Of a stretch of 64,000 bases of DNA, positions 52,279 to 64,000 are shown piece by piece (within the stretch, counting starts at the first letter, position 1; each line of letters opens with the position of its first letter). Under the pieces are notes generated by a model that saw only the letters and a program-made list of their open reading frames with translations, searched no databases and was not told the origin of the DNA. Origin of the DNA: Oscarella lobularis (taxonomy: Eukaryota > Porifera > Homoscleromorpha > Homosclerophorida > Oscarellidae); the NCBI RefSeq assembly GCF_947507565.1, contig NC_089186.1, forward strand, positions 2,108,001 through 2,172,000, written 5' to 3'. A program made the position numbers and the translations under genes.

Positions 52279-52536
52279 TCAACGTTGGCGACGAGATCCC
52301 AGCGAGTACGCCAGCCGACTTTGACCGCCTGAAATTGATTCCGACCTCGATTCCTAGACAGAGCGCTAAAAAAAGCGTCGAAAATCGCTCGCGAAAAGCT
52401 AAAAACCGCCGCTACACGTGTTGTAGCGTCTTCGCGGGGGCCCAGTTTACGATAAGTACCAACCTAAGCGTACCTGAGCTTGAGATTCTTCGCTTTTTCG
52501 CGTGAAATGGCAACGAACGAGCACGTTTTCGTCCAT
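52279..52536 (-). CDS. Possible very small two-exon ORF (weak)
   Basis: ATG 52536 opens 21 codons (MDENVLVRCHFTRKSEESQA) to a canonical donor at 52473. Two acceptors keep a frame. One at 52354 gives 45 residues ending GGQSRLAYSLGSRRQR. The other, near 52316, gives a 42-residue product. No family is recognised, and either product is short enough to be chance. It could also be the first exon of a longer gene or a regulatory uORF. Confidence 0.2.
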
Positions 52537-52794
52537 TGCGTCGTCGCTCGTAACTGCGCATGCCTCACGTGAAGTCCCGTTTAATCCCCACTGAGAACGA
52601 TTAGCTATATAAACCAGTTATAAACCCATTGTCGACTTTTAAGGTGTACAAAAATTTTAGGCTATACAAATATCATTGTATACCTTTATTTTAAGAGAAA
52701 AAGAAACCGCTCTAAAATAATTACTAAAACTTGAGAATTTGACAATAAAAAAAGGAGAGGATTCTAAAACAAGACGCCGCTTTCGCCGTCCCTT

Positions 52795-55207
<2,413 letters not shown>

Positions 55208-55530
55208 CTTTTTCTCGAAGACGAGCGAAGGAGAAGCGAAATTCTCGTGCGCACGGCGCCGTCGAGTGACGGGCGGTAAGTTCTGAGGAAACCCAGATAA
55301 ACTAATTGCTGTGGGACGAATGACGGATGTTGAAACAAGGCGGGAAAGGGGGGAGAGGAATATTTTTTCTGAAGTGCGCTGCGTTCGCGCTACCACGCCC
55401 ACTTCATGAAAGAATTTCTCGATTTCGATTCGCGATCATCCTGCGCACGGCTTACCTCGTCTATCGCGCTTAGAGACGAGAGATAACGCATATGATTCCA
55501 ACGCAAAGTTTGCAATCTCGGCCATTTCGC
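55208..55530. other. Gap between ABI start and GAD stop
   Basis: The 323 bp hold the ABI leader/promoter and the GAD 3' end. I see no exon, terminator-like hairpin or repeat. Confidence 0.3.
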
Positions 55531-57733
55531 TTAGAATTTCAAATCTTTGCCTAGACGCTCAACTTCGTCCAATACGTAATCCATATCGGCTTTTCCCACT
55601 GCTTCGTTGTGAACGATCATACGAAAGTAGTTGCAGAACTCCTTGCAGATCTGATAGCCGACGAGAAGACTCCCCTTCTTCGTCATACCCTTTTTCACTT
55701 CAGGGCCCACCTTAGACAAAAGAATATGCCAAAGAGATGACGAGACTTTGTTTTGACGGTACCTTGTGGAGTTTTTGAGTTTTCTCCGGGCCGTCTGGCA
55801 AATCTCGTATCGATGGCGGAAAATACCAAAATCCAATGTTGACGTATTCAGGCTAAAAATCAAATTACAATAAATAGTTATTTACGTAATGTATGTGGGG
55901 GGTTCTGCTCACTTCAGTTACAAGCTGAAATCCTTCCCTCTTTCTCACTTGATCCGTCAAATATCTAAAAATATACATAATTATGTATTCTATATGAGAG
56001 ATTATTTTCGTACTGAGCCATTTCAAAGGCGTGGTTCACTTTTCTTTCATATCCCGAATTTCCCTAAATAATTAAACCCTAATGATTATTTCTCTTCTCT
56101 CTTTCTGACTCACTCTGGCTTTCCACGAGAGCCACAATTTAGCAATGTCCACGTGACGGCCGCACTGTATTGCCTTGTCGCCCGTATCCAAGGAGACGTC
56201 ATACTGTTTCTTGTCTTTCTGGAAGAGATACGTCGCGTGAGCACTGTTACACTCTTGCAACACACCCTGGGGACAAAGAAACAAATAATACATAGAAAAT
56301 CTATTGATTTTGAATGGTACCTCGTGTTTGGTCATAAAAGCTGAACACTGAAGAGGAACGCCCATCATTTTGTGAGGATTCCACGTGACAGAGTCCGCCC
56401 TAAATAATAATAAATTAATTAATTATTAAATAGATTGTTGTCTCCACACCTGTGGCTTCCTTTCATGAGATGACGATGTTTTCTTGACAAGAGCACTGCT
56501 CCGCCCCAAGCAGCCTAAGAATGAATTAAAATTCATATCAATGCATATGGCCGCTATATTCCAAATTTCTTACATCAATGTGAAGCCACATTCCAAATTC
56601 TTGGCAAATGTCTGCGATGGCGTTGAGAGGATCAAAGGCACCGCGCACCGTCGTCCCGGATGTAGCATTGACCATAAAAGGACAATAACCCTAAAAATGA
56701 CGTCACGTTAATTAATAATATCACTTTTCAATTTCACTTTTGATTTTGCGTCCAAAACTTTCGCTCTCAAATCTCCGGGAACAATTCGGCCTCTAATAAA
56801 ATAATTCAGTATATAAATCAATCAATATCTATAGTCAACATACACGTCATCAGTGGAAATAGCAATAACGCTATCAGTCCCCATCCCAAGAAGATTCGCC
56901 GACTTCTGAACAGAATAGTGACCCTGAAAAAAACGAGTTAATTAATTAATTAATTAATTAAGATATTTAATTATTATTATTATTATTATTTGCCTCTTCC
57001 GATGTAAACATCACTAGTGGAGGCAGAGCCCTCATCCCCTTCGTTTTCACCTCAGGAAACATCCTCAAATAAAAACATTAATAATAATTGAAAAATAATA
57101 ATAATTCATCTATACTTATATCTCGCCAAATTCATTCCGTAAATATTCGACATGGATCCGCCCGGCGCAAAGATCCCGTCGCCTTTCTCGAATCCAATCA
57201 AACTCCTCATTTTTTTCAACACCTCTTGCTCCATGAGAACGAAGACGGATCCCATTTCGTACGTGTACATGCTCACGTTGACCGTCGACGAGAGAAAATC
57301 GCCCATGAGCGCAACGACATCAATACCCGCAAATAATTGATTGAAAAAATACGGGTGCCCTGAAAAATTATATATCAATGATTTGGAGGTGTTTTGCGTG
57401 GGGGCGTGGCTCACCGCTTCTCACGGAGTATTCGAGACTCGTTCGACAGAGATCGACGATTTTGTCGAGATTTTCGGGTTCGTCGCGCAGATCGAGGTCG
57501 ATTTTCGTCTTGAGGTCCTCCGGCTGCATGAAATCGACGACTTTCGTCGATCGATCGAACGTCGTTTCGACGTATTCGAGTAGAAGAGCGCAAATGCGCG
57601 TTACGAACGATTTCGTCGTTTCGGGCGCCGAAGACCACGGCAGCAAGTCTGGAAATCATCTATAGAGTCGTTCTATAGCACGAAATACCTGCAAACCTGT
57701 GTATTTCGCGTTTTTGAGCCCGTTCTCGGCCAT
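55531..57733 (-). CDS. GAD: Glutamate decarboxylase-like PLP enzyme
   Basis: About thirteen small exons encode a group II PLP-dependent decarboxylase. The match is best to animal GAD1/GAD2: [133 protein letters not shown], and the PLP-lysine motif [39 protein letters not shown] and [19 protein letters not shown] follow. GAD makes GABA from glutamate. The related CSAD/GADL1 enzymes act on cysteine sulfinate or aspartate. HKMMGV-LQCSA and FDRSTKV favour GAD, but substrate specificity cannot be fixed by eye. The N-terminal membrane-targeting region of vertebrate GAD65 is absent. The start is [13 protein letters not shown] at 57733. Confidence 0.88.
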
Positions 57734-58068
57734 GCCTGTTTCCCAAAAGAATGCCACGTGACTTACGTCACACCCCCGGACATCTCCCCAAAGAGCAGGG
57801 CACGCGACACTGCACGCGACCGCAAAACGAATGCATCACAATACATCAAATTTAGCTACAAAAGTGGCTAAGCTACAAAGCAAGAGCCTAACAGGTAAAG
57901 GGCAATAGCAAAATCACCCTCTACCATATTAGCACCCTAAAATTTCCTAAACCCAGCCAATTCCATCTACAAAACCATACCAAGCAAAATCAATATCGGT
58001 TTTATAAACGAATTGACGTACACGCATCTACTATCCTATATATATATACACAGTTAATTATCGAAATT
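57734..58068. other. Gap between GAD start and CNC bZIP stop
   Basis: The 335 bp contain likely GAD promoter sequence with a cacgtgacttacgtca word near 57754-57769 (E-box and CRE-like) and the AT-rich 3' end of the bZIP gene with a (ta)n run near 58040. No coding exon is seen. Confidence 0.35.
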
Positions 58069-59551
58069 CTAAGCAATAACGGCCAAGTGTCCATCTTCGT
58101 CTCCGCTTGCGCTGAGATTGGGCATGACGAAGAGGCGTCCATCTTCGGCCTTATCCAAAGCCAATTGATCAATATTGAGCTTCAGTCCAGAGCCATACTT
58201 CACCTTCTCCAAAATGAATCGGGTGAGTGACTCCGTCTTCGATTTGTAGATCTCGAGTTCTTTCGCCAAGAGATCTCGTTCTTCCGCCACCTTATCCTTT
58301 TTCGCTTTCAACTCGTCGACCTCCTTCTCCAACTCCGATATCGTGTCCATCTTGCGCTTGCGACAATTGCGCGCCGCCACCTTATTCTTCCCGCGTCGAC
58401 GCGTCTCCTTAATCAACGATATCTCCGCCTCGGTCAACTTCGATTGATAGAGCAGGCGATTCAACTCGTGAACGGGCATGTCGACCACTTCGCGTTCCGT
58501 CAACGCCATCCCGTTGCCGAGGTGAATCACGTTGCTTCCGAACGCCTTGGGCTCTTTATCGATGGGCGGCGGAACGCTATCGTTTAGTTTATACGCCGGG
58601 GGCGGGGACGGGGATCTTGCGAGGGCTTTTACGAGTTGCATTGGGCTTTCGTTGCCGCCGCCGCCTCCGCGGGTTGACACGTGACTTTGACTATTGGTCT
58701 TTCGTAATGTATTCTGTAGGAGATTGTCTTTGGATTTCCATTTGGATTTGAGTGGAGGCGGCGAGTGCTTCGGCGTCGGCGACGTTTCCGGGTCGACGAC
58801 GCTGCCGCCGCCGCTGGTGGGCGACCACGTGGCAAAGAGCCCCTGCAAATCGTCGTTGTGGAAAATCTGCGGATTCGTGACGTCAGGTGTTGGGTTCCCG
58901 GATGAAGGTGGACTGGGCACGCCCATCGACGAGTGACTCTGGACGTCCATGTGACTACTCTGCGGCGACCCGACGGAGCCATCCGGGAACGCGGAAGCGA
59001 GAGACGTGACCGCGTCACTGCCACCGGCTTTGACGATTAACTCCTTGTAGGCGAGACAATGAGGACAATTGGGTTCGGGGCACACGTCGAGAACGCTTTC
59101 GGGCGCTTTCGTCGCCGCCGTCGCCGTCGGCGCCGCGTTGTTATGAGACGGACTAATTTGTTGGGGTTCCGATACATCCGGTTGCGACGATTCCGTCGCG
59201 GCGGCGAACATTCCGAAGTGCGATTCCGTCGATTTGCTCGTCGATTCGATCGACGTCGTGTAGAAATCGAGAAAGGCGTCGAGATCGTCGAAGGGGAAGT
59301 CGTTGGGCGCGGCGACGCCGCCCGAGGCGCCGGACGTCGGAAGAATTGTGCTTTGCTTTGCACCTTTGCCCGTCGCCGCGACGCCGCCTGTTGGGTTTGT
59401 CGTCGAAAGGTCAAGGGGCTATGTGGGAGAGGTTTCGATCAGAAAATCGATCGTGGCTTCGTCGCAGTTTTTTTTTTACCTGGTAAGGAAACGAGGCCAG
59501 ACCGCTCTGGCGGAACATTGAGCGTTGAATTGATTCGTGATCGAGAACCAT
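58069..59551 (-). CDS. CNC-family bZIP transcription factor (NFE2/NRF-like)
   Basis: Two exons (59551-59480, 59418-58069) encode 473 residues. The C-terminal third has the CNC domain and bZIP: DMPVHELNRLLYQSKLTEAE, ISLIKETRRRGKNKVAARNC, RKRKMDTISELEKEVDELKA, then leucine heptads. The RRRGKNKVAA-NCRKRK core is the CNC signature, and the tail DGRLFVMPN resembles the Neh3 end of NRF2. The N-terminus has an acidic/aromatic activation-like segment (FPFDDLDAFLDFY). A CxxC motif (CPEPNCPHCLAY) and Ser/Pro-rich stretches follow. I see no DLG or ETGE motif, so KEAP1-type control is not evident. CNC factors pair with small Maf proteins at MARE/ARE sites in oxidative-stress responses. A matching site lies in its own leader/promoter. 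Confidence 0.9.
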
Positions 59552-59627
59552 TGTCGTTGCTATGAAGATTCTCAGACAGACTCACTTGTACGAGCCGAGG
59601 GATGAGCAGATACTGAGCTACCGACGA

Positions 59628-59637
59628 TGACTCAGCA
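59628..59637 (-). promoter_or_regulatory. MARE/NF-E2-type site (TGACTCAGCA) upstream of the CNC bZIP
   Basis: tgactcagca is a full NF-E2/MARE half-composite site. It lies 77 bp upstream of the bZIP start codon, in the 225-bp spacer shared with COA3. The protein encoded next door belongs to the family that binds this sequence, so autoregulation is plausible. Binding is inferred. Confidence 0.5.
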
Positions 59638-59727
59638 AACTTTATTACTCTGAAAGAATGATGTCATGTTACCAGGTTTAGGATATCCGGGAAGTGTGAA
59701 GAAAGATCTGGATTGGTGCGGCGGGTA

Positions 59728-59735
59728 TTGACGTC
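59728..59735. promoter_or_regulatory. CRE palindrome (TGACGTCA) upstream of COA3
   Basis: A perfect tgacgtca lies 42-49 bp upstream of the COA3 ATG (59777), and a further gacgtcat half-matching word lies at about 59752. An attgg (CCAAT, reverse) lies at 59711-59715. This is compatible with a CREB/ATF-driven divergent promoter. Confidence 0.5.
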
Positions 59736-59776
59736 AGCGTAGCGTAATTGAGACGTCATCGCATGCTTCGGTTGAT

Positions 59777-60120
59777 ATGTACCCGAGAATGCCAGGCGGT
59801 GCGAGCGACGACGAATTGTACCGTAGAGCTCAAAAGCTCAGTCGCGGCGCGCTGAAACAGAGCAGATCGAACGCGGGAGGAAAGAATTACGTCGTCGGCG
59901 GCATCCTGCTTGCCGCAGTAACGGGTATTTGTATCCTTTCGTGCAAATTCTATTGCAAATTGATGGGCGGGCCAGAAATGGGAGCCGGATGTTGATTTAA
60001 CCTTTCCTTGACCCCACGCGACTGTCTCTTGCACCAGACGCTTACACAATCATGTCGGTGAAGCAGGAAGCGTTTTTCGACATTGACGATTTCGACAAGA
60101 AGGCGAACTCGTTGAAATAA
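59777..60120 (+). CDS. COA3: Cytochrome c oxidase assembly factor 3 (COA3/CCDC56)-like
   Basis: Two exons (59777-59924, 60038-60120) join in phase to 76 residues. If the intron is ignored, the first exon reads on to a premature stop at 59995 and the similarity is lost. The spliced protein reads ELYRRAQKLSRGALKQSRSN, GGKNYVVGGILLAAVTDAY and TIMSVKQEAFFDIDDFDKKA. That is the COA3 layout: a basic N-terminal helix, the R/K-N-x-[IV]-x-G start of a single membrane helix, then [SA]-[VI]-x-Q-E-x-F-x-D-[DI]-[DF]. COA3 is an inner-membrane factor that stabilises newly made COX1 during complex IV assembly. It is head-to-head with the CNC bZIP gene. The family call rests on a short match. Confidence 0.65.
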
Positions 60121-60217
60121 AAACAAACCCTTTAGAATAATAATAAAAATGCCGTTAGAGTACCAATTTTTTTTCGAAAATTCAAAAAGACCATTATCCG
60201 ATCCCCGGATGCAGACG

Positions 60218-61865
60218 TCACTTAGGTAGAAATTTCTCGTAAAGATTCGGCTGACGATTTTTGAGAGCGAGTAGAAATAATCGAAATATTTCCTCACCGC
60301 GAAGTTCCATGAACTTGAGAAGTTCTTTCGCTCCATCTCGGCGATTTTTCTCGCATTCGATTTTCTGACGATCAGATGACGTCATTTCCGTTTCCTTGGC
60401 CCTGGGATACATGAAGTACAGAACTGGAGTAGGGTCAAGCTTGTCCAGAATCTCTTCCCAGTGTTTTCTCAGCAACGACCCGAACTCTAACAACATTTAT
60501 CCATTTATCGATGTATTTAGTCATTAGCGATTTCACCCTTGGTATTTATTTCCCGGTGGATGCTATCCCCAGCTAGCGGCGGTGCCCTTTCCGCCGCCGC
60601 AGCTTAAAGTATATCCTAATTTGAATTGGAAATCTTGACCCTTCCAGGTACACGTACCTTCCACTTCCGCTGGCTTTGAAAGAACGCCTCCTCTTTTAGT
60701 GTACTGCACCCCCGCTCGACATTTCACTTCCGGCCACTTCGCTTCCAACGTGCGAGCGATTTCTGTTCAAGTATCAATTCGATTAGTATAATAAATTTAT
60801 TTAGTTACGGTTGCTATTTGATTATACCTTGGAATGGGGGTCTTGTGTCCGGATGATGATCCCAGCAGACTTGAATCAAATCGTTCATTTGGAATCGAGC
60901 GTCGGCGTCGTTTTGACTGAGAGGAAGTCTCTTCTTCAACGTGATGACGTCCTGCACTATGTAATGATCCATTCCGTCTACGTTACGTACATGCATTGAT
61001 TAATTATGTATCTATGTATTGAGAATGAGAGGGATACTTTCGTAGGGTTTCTTCAGTTCCGTCAGCTGCCACAATACTATTGCATAACTGAATTATTTTT
61101 TATGAGAATAAATAATCTAATAGTGTTTTCTGCTTACCCGTATACGTCGACTTTTTCCGTGGTTTCGAACTCCTGATGGAATCGCTCTGGAGCTATAAAG
61201 GGAAGAGTCCCGGACGGATTACCGGGGCCCCGTTCCGACTTCCGGGTTGTCTGGCTCGAAATGCCCCTCACTTTGGCCAACCCAAAGTCAGATAACTATA
61301 AGAAAATAATCAATAAAAAGATACATATATAAAATATATTTACCTTGGCGTGATACTCATGTCCTATCAATACGTTCGAACTTTTTAAATCTCTATGAAC
61401 TATTGGCGGATCGAGCGAATGCAAGTACGTCATTCCCATGGCAACTTCGTACGCAATGACAAATCGAATATCCCATCGTCTCATACCCGGATGCTCGTCG
61501 AGACAATCGCAAATCAGACGATCGAGATTATACGGGACGTACTCCAAGACGAGAGCGTAATGTCTCGGATGAACGCAGATTCCGTGCAATCGAACGACAT
61601 TTGGATGATAGTGAAGATATTGAAGAACGGACGCCTCTTTCTTAAAGCCGCCTTCTTGTCTGCAAATATCGATGTGCATTTGATTTTTTTCCGGGGTTTT
61701 TTACTGTGCGTTGAGTCGCTGGGGCGTCGTGAGCAATTTCAGGGCCACCGTTTCGTTTGTGTCTGTTCGCTGTGCTCGATAGACGTTGCCGAATTCGCCT
61801 CGACCTATAAAGTCGGTCGTTTCGTCGTAGACGAGCTCTTCTTGCCGAAAGAGTTTCGGGTTCAT
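60218..61865 (-). CDS. RIPK2-like protein kinase with C-terminal CARD
   Basis: About eight exons encode a TKL/RIPK-type kinase fused to a CARD. Start ATG 61865 leads to the glycine loop (FIGRGEFGNVYRA), ALKLL lysine, KKEASVLQYL alpha-C glutamate, IVHRDLKSSNVL catalytic loop, LSDFGLAKV and FIAPERFH. These are all intact, so it should be active. After the kinase (ending LIQVCWDHHPDTRPPFQ, EIARTLEAKWPEV) comes an Ala/Pro linker made by a small exon (about 60603-60538). The tail reads FGSLLRKHWEEILDKLD, SDRQKIECEKNRRDGAKELL, KFMELRGEEIFRLFLLALKN, RQPNLYEKFLPK, with the helix spacing of a CARD. Kinase-CARD order is that of RIPK2, which carries NOD signals to NF-kB. The CARD assignment is from pattern, not alignment. 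A death-domain fold is the main alternative. Confidence 0.75.
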
Positions 61866-62150
61866 TGTTTATCCGGGCTAGAAGCCGCGTCTCACGCACG
61901 TGACAACGCGCGGTTTCCTGCAAGCGGATGCTTTCATTGGACTATCTAATTAGTAAGAAAGCTTGTCGGCGACTATATATAGATTAAAGAGGATGATTTT
62001 TTCATGTGGTGAGAGCGGACGACAAACGAAGAACAATTCGCCGTGTCAAAGAAGCCGGAACCGATATCAACAAAGTAGGCGTGAACCAATTAGCTACACC
62101 TCCTCCACAGGATCCGGCGCACAGGATCTCGATCATACCACTAATTGCGA
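61866..62150. promoter_or_regulatory. Divergent promoter, kinase-CARD gene / GGACT
   Basis: 285 bp separate the opposing start codons. A ctatatatagatt TATA-like word lies near 61973-61985 and a cacgtgac E-box near 61898. No coding exon is seen in this spacer. Confidence 0.35.
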
Positions 62151-62787
62151 ATGCATCGCGTTTTCGTCTACGGAACTTTAAAGCGCGGCCAACGCAACAA
62201 CGCATGGCTCACGAATCCAGCGCACGGCGCGTCGCAATTCGTCGACGCGGCAACAACTCGCGATCCCTATCCCCTAATCGCCTATCCTCCCTTCAGCATC
62301 CCCTTCCTGCTCGACGCGATCAATCATCCCAACGCAAAGGCAAGACATAGGGGGGAAGCACGCGCGCGAGAAAGAAAAACGTAAAATGAGACCCGGCTGG
62401 GGGCGTGTCTCTACTTAGAGAGTCCACGGCGAGATATATGACGTCAACGACGCCATGTTGGCGTCGCTAGACATGCTCGAATTCGAAGGGGATTGGTACA
62501 GTCGCTCGCCAATCGACGTCGTTCGAACGAGCGACGGCACGACGACGTCGACGACGAGTTGCATGACTTACATGCTTCGCGACTTCGATTCGCGTCTTTT
62601 GGATATGAATTTCGTCGATTCGTACGACGAAGCGAAAGCGCCCGTTCTACGACCTCGACAACCGAGTCAAGTCGTCGACGTGATGATGGAAACGCGAAAG
62701 AAACGACTCGGCGAAGACGCGACGGAAGTGAGACGAAATCTCAGCGAAAGAATGGAAGCGCTACTTCGAAAAATACAGAAGAAATAG
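62151..62787 (+). CDS. GGACT: Gamma-glutamylamine cyclotransferase family protein
   Basis: Two exons (62151-62339, 62419-62787) encode 185 residues. The N-terminus MHRVFVYGTLKRGQRNNAWL carries the YGTLK substrate-binding motif of the AIG2/GGCT fold. DPYPLIAYPPFSIPFLLDA and VHGEIYDVNDAMLASLDMLE follow, where the Asp-Met-Leu-Glu region holds the catalytic Glu position. The DSYD motif near the end of the fold is also present (FVDSYDEAKAP). GGACT breaks down gamma-glutamyl-lysine crosslink products to 5-oxoproline. The C-terminus is longer than in vertebrates, with a charged helix (ETRKKRLGEDATEVRRNLSE). The intron uses a GC donor (aaag|gcaaga) with a normal AG acceptor. The upstream ttg in the same frame was rejected as start. 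Confidence 0.88.
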
Positions 62788-62875
62788 AATCCGAGACGGT
62801 TTTTTTCTCCCACGTGCGATTTTAATTGATATTAAACAGCAAAATTATGTTAATCCATGAGACCCCCGTTGCTTC

Positions 62876-64000
<1,125 letters not shown>

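Noticed and set aside
59777-59995. 72-residue single-pass membrane protein as the full gene product
   Set aside because: Splicing at 59924/60038 gives a better family match (COA3). The unspliced end is probably intron.

Overview
This is a gene-dense animal nuclear sequence. Genes have many short GT-AG introns, mostly about 45-60 bp and often AT-rich, and intergenic gaps are often under 150 bp. The gene set (glypican, tetraspanin, ABI, CNC-bZIP, FYCO1, glutamate decarboxylase, SH2/PTB adaptor, BAX/BAK-type Bcl-2 proteins, kinase-CARD) is metazoan. Compact genes with tiny introns plus divergent animal signalling proteins suggest a small-genome, early-branching animal such as a homoscleromorph sponge (Oscarella-like). 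That placement is inference; no species can be read from the sequence alone. Nothing bacterial, plasmid-like, phage-like or CRISPR-like is present.

Layout. 1-1.35 kb: two Bcl-2-family genes on the minus strand. 1.7-3.4 kb: sulfide:quinone oxidoreductase. 3.6-7.5 kb: an unrecognised coiled-coil protein. 7.9-10.0 kb: glypican. 10.1-11.9 kb (minus): an SH2-PTB-WW adaptor assembled from eight exons. 12.0-14.9 kb: cytosolic aspartyl-tRNA synthetase. 15.1-27.9 kb: WDR19/IFT144, carrying a 6.1-kb 9-bp satellite in one intron. 28.1-29.0 kb (minus): a small eight-exon gene of unknown function. 29.2-31.5 kb: proteasome subunit PSMD3/Rpn3. 31.9-37.4 kb: class I myosin of the MYO1B type. 37.55-37.8 kb (minus): COX7A. 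37.9-46.9 kb: FYCO1, carrying a 4.4-kb 30-bp satellite in an intron. 47.0-48.8 kb (minus): NEMP1. 48.9-49.5 kb (minus): NDUFS6. 49.6-50.8 kb: TSPAN13/31-type tetraspanin. 50.8-52.8 kb: a gene-poor stretch with two weak small-gene candidates, a GC-rich block and a palindrome. 52.8-55.2 kb (minus): ABI. 55.5-57.7 kb (minus): glutamate decarboxylase. 58.1-59.6 kb (minus): CNC bZIP. 59.8-60.1 kb: COA3. 60.2-61.9 kb (minus): RIPK2-like kinase with a CARD. 62.15-62.8 kb: gamma-glutamylamine cyclotransferase. 62.9-64 kb (minus): MCM6 C-terminus.

The genes are not a pathway cluster. They are housekeeping and signalling genes packed head-to-head. At least six divergent pairs have short shared promoters: BAK-like/SQOR, SH2-PTB-WW/DARS1, unknown/PSMD3, COX7A/FYCO1, NDUFS6/tetraspanin and CNC-bZIP/COA3. 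Four encode mitochondrial respiratory-chain or sulfide-oxidation proteins (SQOR, COX7A, NDUFS6, COA3). Two encode cell-death or innate-immunity architectures (Bcl-2 pair, kinase-CARD).

The most notable items are the SH2-PTB-WW protein with two YVN motifs, the kinase-CARD gene in a likely early animal, two very large coding-frame-preserving satellites confined to introns, and several small genes that only appear when exons are spliced by hand. Exon boundaries were set by eye from GT/AG sites and reading-phase agreement. No alignment or expression data were available.
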